DNA from: Rhodobacter sp.
GTDB lineage: Bacteria > Pseudomonadota > Alphaproteobacteria > Rhodobacterales > Rhodobacteraceae
Length of the DNA stretch: 10,829 bases
Reading direction: 5' to 3'
NCBI GenBank assembly: GCA_003536295.1
Contig: DPZQ01000028.1
Span: 1 to 10,829, forward strand
The position numbers were made by a program, and so were the translations under genes. The notes under the pieces were generated by a model. It saw only the letters and a list, made by a program, of their open reading frames with translations. It was not told the DNA's origin and did not search any database. The stretch's first letter is position 1, and every line of letters begins with the position of its first letter. This document shows, one piece after another, positions 5,719 through 10,829 of this stretch.

Positions 5719-6178
5719 ATTTGGTTCCTGCTTATTTTAAGGCGCGCATCTTTCTATTCTAAATGTATTCGGCTTAAGTATTAATAGCGTTTTGAGTTTA
5801 TATCATGCCTGCGCCACCTTACTGCCTCGTTAGAAAAGCTGAGTGTCATATCTCCTATCGGCGATACGGTTGTGCTGCATGTTCATTTTACATAGGTTTT
5901 TGTTTGTAAAAGCATCAATTCTGGGAATCGGACAAATTCTAGAATGGCCATATTTATTTACTACATGGACTTTTGGTGATTTGGGACATCATTCCTGCCA
6001 TTCCTCTGAGTTTTGCACTGTAGTTTGGGCTTGACTATGTCCCTTAGGGAAGCGGTTTGCATATAGCTCATGAAAACTGCGTTTATGTCACCAACAAAAT
6101 GTCCGCAAAACCGTACTAATTTCAGCAAGGTGCATCATAAGGCTTCCGTCTGACGTTTGTGGCTTTTAGGGTGTATCT
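5719..6178. other. Long gap with no convincing gene
   Basis: About 460 AT-rich bases separate the rplQ terminator from rarA. I see no tRNA, no second terminator and no protein motif. A 63-codon open frame (5843-6034) has no Shine-Dalgarno or family signature and looks random. The only structured items are a 10-base palindrome ATTCTAGAAT (5936-5945) and a TTGACT box (6031-6036) followed by the palindrome TCCCTTAGGGA (6040-6050). The promoter of the rarA unit is expected here, but I cannot place a good -10 element. Confidence 0.6.
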
Positions 6179-7498
6179 ATGAGTGATTTGTTTGACACGA
6201 TACCTCAAGGCCAACAATCGCCAAGTGCCCAAAGGCCTTTGGCGGATCGGTTGCGCCCAAAAACCTTGCGAGAGGTGATTGGCCAACGCCAAGTTTTGGC
6301 GCCTGACGGGCCATTGGGGGCGATGTTGGCCTCATCTAGCTTATCTTCATTGATACTTTGGGGTCCACCTGGGGTAGGTAAAACAACCATTGCACGCCTT
6401 CTTGCCGCACAGACCGATTTAGTTTTTGTGCAAATATCGGCTATTTTTACAGGCGTTCCTGAGCTCCGAAAAGTGTTTGAGACCGCAAAATTACGTCTAA
6501 AATCGGCTCAGGGAACCTTGCTGTTTGTGGATGAGATCCACCGTTTCAATAAGGCCCAACAGGATGGTTTTTTGCCCTATATGGAAGATGGCACGATTTT
6601 GCTGGTTGGTGCCACGACGGAGAACCCCTCTTTCGAACTCAACGCCGCCCTTTTGTCACGTGCCTCGGTTATTGTGCTTGAGCGTTTGTCGCTGATTGAT
6701 CTAGAGTTGATGGCCCAGCGGGCCGAACGTGAGTTGGACCGTCCGCTCCCACTTGATGGTCCTGCGCGAGAGGCACTTTTAGATATGGCCGACGGCGACG
6801 GGCGAAGCGCTTTGAATTTGATTGAACAGGTCATGTCTTGGACGCTGCCTGAGCCGCTTGACCGCGAACAACTTGCCAAGCGATTGATGCGCCGCGCCGC
6901 CAAATATGATAAGTCGGGCGAAGAACATTATAATCTGATTTCGGCCCTGCATAAATCGGTGCGTGGTTCAGATCCTGATGCGGCGCTTTATTGGTTTGCT
7001 CGTATGCTTGAGGGTGGCGAAGATCCTAGATTTCTAGCCCGCCGGATCACTCGCATGGCAGTGGAAGATATAGGTTTGGCAGACCCGCAAGCCCAAGGTT
7101 ATTGCCTTGAGGCCTGGCAAACCTATGAGCGTTTGGGTTCACCCGAGGGTGAGCTGGCTTTGGCGCAAGCCTTGGTCTATTTGGCGTTAGCACCTAAATC
7201 AAATGCCATTTACAAGGCCTATAAAGCCGCAAGGCTCGCTGCGCGTGAGACGGGTTCACTCATGCCGCCCAAACATATTTTAAACGCTCCGACGGGTATG
7301 ATGAAAGAAATTGGTTATGGCAGCGGCTATGACTATGATCATGACGCAGAAGATGGGTTTTCAGGGCAAAATTACTTTCCTGAAACCATGCGCCGCCAGG
7401 TGCTTTATGCACCCATTGAGCGTGGCTTTGAGCGCGAGTTGAAAAAACGGCTCGATTATTTTGCTAAACTTCGTACTAAGCGCCAAGAGCTGCCCTAA
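6179..7498 (+). CDS. rarA: Replication-associated recombination protein A (AAA+ ATPase)
   Basis: RarA (MgsA; related to eukaryotic WRNIP1/Mgs1) is a clamp-loader-like AAA+ ATPase acting at stalled replication forks; in E. coli it interacts with SSB. The 439-residue product fits the family length. It shows RPLADRLRPKTLREVIGQ near the N-terminus, Walker A GPPGVGKTT (62-70), Walker B LLFVDEIHRFNKAQQD (Asp118-Glu119), the sensor region VGATTENPSFELNAALLSR, and DGDGRSALNLIEQ. The C-terminal half has the conserved DPDAALYWFARMLEGGEDPRF and MAVEDIGLADPQA stretches. The start at 6179 has AGGG (6168-6171) 7 bases upstream, a modest ribosome site. crcB starts 59 bases after the stop with no terminator between, so cotranscription is likely. 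The symbol mgsA is ambiguous because it also names methylglyoxal synthase. Confidence 0.94.
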   Translation: MSDLFDTIPQGQQSPSAQRPLADRLRPKTLREVIGQRQVLAPDGPLGAMLASSSLSSLILWGPPGVGKTTIARLLAAQTDLVFVQISAIFTGVPELRKVFETAKLRLKSAQGTLLFVDEIHRFNKAQQDGFLPYMEDGTILLVGATTENPSFELNAALLSRASVIVLERLSLIDLELMAQRAERELDRPLPLDGPAREALLDMADGDGRSALNLIEQVMSWTLPEPLDREQLAKRLMRRAAKYDKSGEEHYNLISALHKSVRGSDPDAALYWFARMLEGGEDPRFLARRITRMAVEDIGLADPQAQGYCLEAWQTYERLGSPEGELALAQALVYLALAPKSNAIYKAYKAARLAARETGSLMPPKHILNAPTGMMKEIGYGSGYDYDHDAEDGFSGQNYFPETMRRQVLYAPIERGFERELKKRLDYFAKLRTKRQELP

Positions 7499-7557
7499 AG
7501 CCGCGCAAATGCTCTGCAACTGTTGACAAAAGCAGCTCTAAGGCCCATGCAGCGCCA

Positions 7558-7938
7558 ATGATTTACATCTTTATCAAAGTTGCATTTGGTGGTGCTTGTG
7601 GCGCTATAGCGCGTTACATGACGGTGACGTTGGCGGGGCGCATTTTTGGTGGGGCTTTTCCCTTTGGGACTTTGGCTGTGAATGTAATAGGTTCATTGTT
7701 AATTGGAGCTTTGGCGGTGCTTTTGTTGAGCACATCGCGCGGCCTGAGTTATGCACCGTTGGTCATCACGGGGTTTCTGAGTGGCTTTACAACCTTTTCT
7801 GCTTTCTCGCTGGACGCACTTAATTTGATTCAATCAGGGCAAAGCTTGCAGGCGCTGATCTATGTTGGCGGCTCAGTCTTTCTTTCCTTTGGCGTTGTTG
7901 CGTTTGGGGCAGTGCTGGCACGGGGGCTAATTTTATGA
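7558..7938 (+). CDS. crcB: Fluoride-specific ion channel CrcB/Fluc
   Basis: CrcB (Fluc) forms a dual-topology dimeric inner-membrane channel that exports fluoride. The 126-residue protein has four hydrophobic segments and the family motifs: GGACGAIARY (11-20), FPFGTLAVNVIGS (34-46, with the pore asparagine at 42), and GFLSGFTTFSAFS (72-84, with the two pore phenylalanines at 80 and 83). The start is the weakest part of the call: the nearest purine stretch, TAAGG (7539-7543), is 14 bases upstream, too far for a good Shine-Dalgarno. The protein nonetheless starts where CrcB proteins do. I saw no fluoride riboswitch in the 59-base gap, in keeping with a constitutive unit. The stop overlaps the start of the next gene (ATGA). 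Confidence 0.93.
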   Translation: MIYIFIKVAFGGACGAIARYMTVTLAGRIFGGAFPFGTLAVNVIGSLLIGALAVLLLSTSRGLSYAPLVITGFLSGFTTFSAFSLDALNLIQSGQSLQALIYVGGSVFLSFGVVAFGAVLARGLIL

Positions 7939-8984
7939 GCTTGATTAAATTACTGACTGTTTCCGAGGATGAGGGTGAACAACGGCTAGACCGATGGTTC
8001 AAGCGTCGTTTTCCACATTTGACCCAAGGAGCCGTTGAAAAGCTCTGCCGTACTGGTCAAGTGCGTGTGGACGGGGCGCGTGCCAAGGCCTCGGATCGGG
8101 TTGGGCCGGGCATGGAAGTTCGGGTGCCGCCCTTGCCAGCTAATGATGCGCCGTCTCGCCCGATGAAAGATAGTGTCAGTCGCTCAGACACGATGATGAT
8201 CCAGGCATGTGTTCTGTACCGCGATGACGACATGATTGTGCTCAATAAGCCCGCAGGTCTGCCGTCGCAGGGCGGATCGGGGCAGGGCGATCGCCATGTT
8301 GATGGGTTGACCGAAGCGTTGAAATTTGGCTATAAAGATCGACCAAAATTAGTGCATCGGCTAGATAAAGACACGTCTGGCGTTTTGCTTTTAGCGCGGA
8401 CTGACCGTGTTGCTCGGGCCCTGTCGGAAAGCTTTAGGCATCGCAATACTATCAAGATTTATTGGGCGATTGTGGCTGGTGTTCCTTATCCGAAAATGGG
8501 CTCGATTAAATATGGTTTGATGAAAGCTCCAGGCCATGGCCGTGGCGGCGAGGGCGAAAAGATGATTTGTGTGCATCCGGCTAAAATGGCGGATTATCCT
8601 GACGCAAAACGCGCACATACGGATTACGCTTTGCTGCATGTTTTGGGCACGCGGCTGTCTTGGCTGGCCATGTCACCGATCACGGGGCGCACGCATCAAT
8701 TGCGTGCTCACATGAGTGAAATGGGTCATCCGATCATTGGTGACGGCAAGTATGGAGGCTCAGGCCAAGAGAATGCTGGCGATGGGTGGGGCGCGCAGCT
8801 TGGCGGCGATATCAGTCGCAAATTGCATTTGCATGCTCGATCATTATCGGTTGAACATCCGATTACCAAAAAAATGATGACCTTTAAGGCGTCGCTGCCA
8901 GACCATATGGCCCGCACTTGGAAGACGCTAGATTGGAAAGAAACTGATGTTCCTGAAAATCCTTGGACGGATGATCCCGTATGA
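7935..8984 (+). CDS. rluC: 23S rRNA pseudouridine synthase, RluA/RluC family
   Basis: The enzyme isomerises uridines of 23S rRNA to pseudouridine. The 349-residue protein has an N-terminal S4-type RNA-binding domain (about residues 15-65: QRLDRWFKRRFPHLTQGAVEKLCRTGQVRVDG). The catalytic RluA-type domain follows: DDMIVLNKPAGLPSQGG, the active-site motif HRLDKDTSGVLLLART with catalytic Asp144, and PITGRTHQLRAHMSEMGHPIIGD. The S4 domain and overall length fit RluC (positions 955, 2504 and 2580 in E. coli), but RluD-type specificity cannot be excluded from sequence reading. The gene is linked at both ends by 4-base ATGA overlaps, with crcB upstream and the ATP12-family gene downstream, so translational coupling is likely. 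It lacks a strong Shine-Dalgarno of its own. Confidence 0.93.
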   Translation: MSLIKLLTVSEDEGEQRLDRWFKRRFPHLTQGAVEKLCRTGQVRVDGARAKASDRVGPGMEVRVPPLPANDAPSRPMKDSVSRSDTMMIQACVLYRDDDMIVLNKPAGLPSQGGSGQGDRHVDGLTEALKFGYKDRPKLVHRLDKDTSGVLLLARTDRVARALSESFRHRNTIKIYWAIVAGVPYPKMGSIKYGLMKAPGHGRGGEGEKMICVHPAKMADYPDAKRAHTDYALLHVLGTRLSWLAMSPITGRTHQLRAHMSEMGHPIIGDGKYGGSGQENAGDGWGAQLGGDISRKLHLHARSLSVEHPITKKMMTFKASLPDHMARTWKTLDWKETDVPENPWTDDPV

Positions 8985-9691
8985 GCTCAAAAACTTGGGC
9001 CGCCAAACGCTTTTGGGGCGACGTCTTTGTTGTCCCACTAGAGAGAGGGTTTGGCGTAAAGCTTGATCAGCGGAGGGTCAAAACGCCCGCCAAGGCAGAT
9101 CTTATTGTGCCAACCGAAGGTATGGCGCAATCCATCGCCGCGGAATGGCAGGCCCAAGTTGGCGTAATTAAACCCCAAACTATGCCGTTCACCCGAATGG
9201 CAAATTCGGCCATCGATAAAGTTACTATGCAATTCGGCGATGTTGCTGACTTTGTGGCGGCCTATGGGGCATCGGACCTTTTGTGCTACCGCGCTACGCA
9301 TCCGGAAGAATTGATCGATCGTCAATCCACTGCATGGGACCCGCTTTTAAATTGGGCTAATCAGGAACTAAAGGCCCCGCTTTCTATCACAACGGGTGTC
9401 ATGCCAATTGAGCAGGATCCAGTATCGGTCTCAACGCTACGTGCGCTGGTGCATGAGCTGGGACCGTTTGAATTGGCGGCGCTGCATGACCTGGTTGCGA
9501 TATCAGGATCGCTCATTTTGGGCCTGGCAGTTGTGCGGTCTCGGATCACGTCCGAACAGGCGTGGTGTTTGTCGCGAATTGATGAATGCTGGCAAATTGA
9601 ACAATGGGGTCCTGACGACGAATCTGTAGCTGCAGAGGCCATGCGCCGCTCTGATCTTTTATTCGCAGGCGGCTTCTTTGAATTAATTTAG
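8981..9691 (+). CDS. ATP12-family F1-ATPase assembly chaperone
   Basis: This 236-residue protein matches the ATP12 family, which in mitochondria and alphaproteobacteria helps assemble the F1 part of ATP synthase by chaperoning the alpha subunit. Recognisable features are an N-terminal RFWGDVFVVPLERGFGVKLDQRRVKTPAK, AAEWQAQVGVIKPQTMPFTRMANSAID (53-79), YGASDLLCYRA (95-105), and RQSTAWDPLLNWA (114-126). The C-terminal helical part includes HELGPFELAALHDLVAISGSL. There is no signal peptide or membrane segment, so it is cytoplasmic. The ATG overlaps the stop of the pseudouridine synthase gene. As I recall, relatives often have a HAD-type hydrolase gene between these two; here there is none. About 224 bases of non-coding sequence follow. 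Confidence 0.9.
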   Translation: MSSKTWAAKRFWGDVFVVPLERGFGVKLDQRRVKTPAKADLIVPTEGMAQSIAAEWQAQVGVIKPQTMPFTRMANSAIDKVTMQFGDVADFVAAYGASDLLCYRATHPEELIDRQSTAWDPLLNWANQELKAPLSITTGVMPIEQDPVSVSTLRALVHELGPFELAALHDLVAISGSLILGLAVVRSRITSEQAWCLSRIDECWQIEQWGPDDESVAAEAMRRSDLLFAGGFFELI

Positions 9692-9794
9692 ATGGTATTT
9701 TCTCGCTTATTGAGATTCTAATTTCTTAGTTTCAGCCAACCCATCAGTTGTTTTTAAAAAAAGTATGCAATTTAATAAATAACCCCATCTGCAC

Positions 9795-9823
9795 TTGACC
9801 CGAATACTTGTATGGGTTGAATA
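9795..9823 (+). promoter_or_regulatory. Candidate promoter for aapJ
   Basis: TTGACC (9795-9800) is a good -35 box. TTGAAT (9817-9822) at a 16-base spacing, or TGAATA (9818-9823) at 17, could serve as the -10. This is the best sigma-70-like pair in the AT-rich gap before aapJ and would leave a leader of roughly 85 bases. ATGGGTTG (9812-9819) overlaps it and is an inverted copy of CAACCCAT (9737-9744), which could be a regulator site. Both are tentative. Confidence 0.4.
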
Positions 9824-9915
9824 GAGTACCACACTTACGGTTTAAGCCGTCATTGTTGTATTCTTTAGGGATAAATTAAGTCATTCATTAGATTGACAAA
9901 CAGGAAGAGGTTAAA

Positions 9916-10829
9916 ATGAAAAAATTGACATTCCTCGGCACACTGGTTGCGACAACACTTGTTGCGGGCTTGGCGTCGGCTAGCACTTTGGATGAAGTAA
10001 AAGCACGTGGTGAATTGGTTTGTGGGTCCAACACAGGACTTGCAGGGTTCGGCGCACCTGACGCGAACGGCGTATATCAAGGCTTTGACGCAGCAATCTG
10101 TAAAGCAGTTGCCGCAGCAGTTCTAGGTGACGCTTCTAAAGTTAGATTTGTTCCATTGACAAGCCAAGTTCGCTTTACTGCTCTCGCTTCGGGCGAAGTG
10201 GATATGTTGGTTCGTAACTCGACATGGACATTCTCACGTGACAATGACCTGAAATTGGATTTCGTGGCCGTAAACTATTATGATGGTCAAGGCTTTATGG
10301 TTAAGAAGGATTTGGGAGTAAACTCTACTCTTGAGTTAGATGGTGCGACAGTATGTATTCAGGTAGGAACTACAACTGAATTGAATTTGGCTGACTATTT
10401 TAAAGCTAATGGAATGAGCTATGACCCAGTTCCAACTAGTGATAATGCTGAATCCCAGCAGCAGTACCTGGCGGGTGCTTGTGATGCGTATACCACCGAT
10501 GCATCAGCTCTATACGGAACAAGAGCCAACTTAGAAGTGCCTGGTGACCACGTAGTACTTCCTGAAATCATTTCCAAAGAGCCCTTAGGTCCTCTTGTGC
10601 GTCACGGCGATGATCAGTGGGCTGACATAGGTCGATGGGTATTGAATGCAATGGTTATTGCTGAAGAAAAAGGTATAACATCTTCAAACATAGATAGCTT
10701 TGGTGATTCCAAAGATGCTGAAATCCATAGACTATTGGGTACTGGTGAATCTGATCTTGGAGCGATGACCGGTTTACCTAAAGACGCTCTTTATAACTCA
10801 ATCAAGCACGTAGGAAACTATGCTGAGAT
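9916..10829 (+). CDS. aapJ: General L-amino-acid ABC transporter substrate-binding protein (partial, 3' end missing)
   Basis: This is the periplasmic binding protein of the AapJQMP broad-range L-amino-acid importer (polar amino acid family). The frame gives 304 codons and is still open at the window edge; the family runs to about 340 residues, so only the end is missing. Residues 1-22 (MKKLTFLGTLVATTLVAGLASA) form a Sec signal peptide with cleavage expected after ASA. The mature part shows LDEVKARGELVCGSNTGLAGF, GVYQGFDAAICKAVAAAVLGD, RFTALASGEVDMLVRNSTWTFSRD, FVAVNYYDGQGFMV, VGTTTELNLADYF, and PEIISKEPLGPLVRHGDDQWADI, all typical of AapJ. AGGAAGAGG (9902-9910) is 5 bases before the ATG. aapQMP would be expected downstream, outside the window. 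Confidence 0.93.
   Translation, partial: MKKLTFLGTLVATTLVAGLASASTLDEVKARGELVCGSNTGLAGFGAPDANGVYQGFDAAICKAVAAAVLGDASKVRFVPLTSQVRFTALASGEVDMLVRNSTWTFSRDNDLKLDFVAVNYYDGQGFMVKKDLGVNSTLELDGATVCIQVGTTTELNLADYFKANGMSYDPVPTSDNAESQQQYLAGACDAYTTDASALYGTRANLEVPGDHVVLPEIISKEPLGPLVRHGDDQWADIGRWVLNAMVIAEEKGITSSNIDSFGDSKDAEIHRLLGTGESDLGAMTGLPKDALYNSIKHVGNYAE

Noticed and set aside
5936..5945. Palindrome ATTCTAGAAT
   Set aside because: A single 10-base palindrome in an AT-rich gap with no associated promoter or second copy is not enough to call an operator.
5843..6034. A 63-codon plus-strand open frame in the gap before rarA
   Set aside because: It has no Shine-Dalgarno, no family motif and an erratic composition rich in Cys, Phe and Trp. 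It looks like a random open frame in AT-rich sequence.
7499..7557. Fluoride riboswitch ahead of crcB
   Set aside because: The gap is only 59 bases and I could not find the expected riboswitch core. crcB appears to be read through from rarA.
9838..9853. Possible stem ACGG/CCGT in the aapJ leader
   Set aside because: It has only four pairs plus a possible wobble and no T-run; too weak to call a terminator or attenuator.
9876..9890. CtrA-like site TTAA-N7-ATTA upstream of aapJ
   Set aside because: The second half-site does not match TTAA, and near matches are common in AT-rich sequence.
1..10829. Antisense open frames and mobile or defence elements
   Set aside because: The minus-strand open frames all lie opposite well-supported conserved genes or lack motifs. 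I saw no transposase, integrase, CRISPR repeat, toxin-antitoxin pair or tRNA.

Overview
The window is an all-plus-strand chromosomal segment from an alphaproteobacterium, most likely a marine Rhodobacteraceae (roseobacter-type) of moderate GC (about half by eye). The reasons are the gene order secY-adk-rpsM-rpsK-rpoA-rplQ with no rpsD or rpmJ inside it, a four-cysteine zinc-type adenylate kinase, RpoA and SecY N-termini of the Rhodobacter type, an Atp12-type F1 assembly factor gene, and an aapJ gene at the right edge. The genus cannot be fixed from this sequence.

Region 1 (1-5718) is the end of the large ribosomal protein supercluster (spc and alpha operons): 3' end of rpsE, rpmD, rplO, secY, adk, rpsM, rpsK, rpoA and rplQ, closed by a good intrinsic terminator at 5689-5718. 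It makes ribosomal proteins L30, L15, S13, S11 and L17, the translocon core SecY, adenylate kinase and the RNA polymerase alpha subunit. Several intergenic gaps hold strong hairpins or inverted repeats (349-370, 933-958, 976-1007, 4011-4037, 4063-4090, 5132-5149). rpsM has a TTG start and a 177-bp leader with a possible internal promoter.

Region 2 (5719-6178) is about 460 bases with no convincing gene. It holds a short palindrome next to a TTGACT box.

Region 3 (6179-9691) is a compact run: rarA/mgsA (AAA+ replication maintenance ATPase), crcB (fluoride channel), an RluC/RluA-type 23S rRNA pseudouridine synthase and an ATP12-family chaperone. crcB/rlu and rlu/ATP12 overlap by 4 bases (ATGA), so at least these three are probably translationally coupled.

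Region 4 (9692-10829) is an AT-rich regulatory gap followed by the first 304 codons of aapJ, the periplasmic binding protein of a general L-amino-acid ABC transporter. The gene runs off the window.

Overall this is a conserved housekeeping region. I saw no mobile element, CRISPR array, tRNA, rRNA or clearly novel system. The points worth a second look are the intergenic RNA structures, the TTG-started rpsM leader, the paired CCC-TA-GGG palindromes, and two places where the gene order seems shorter than I recall for relatives.
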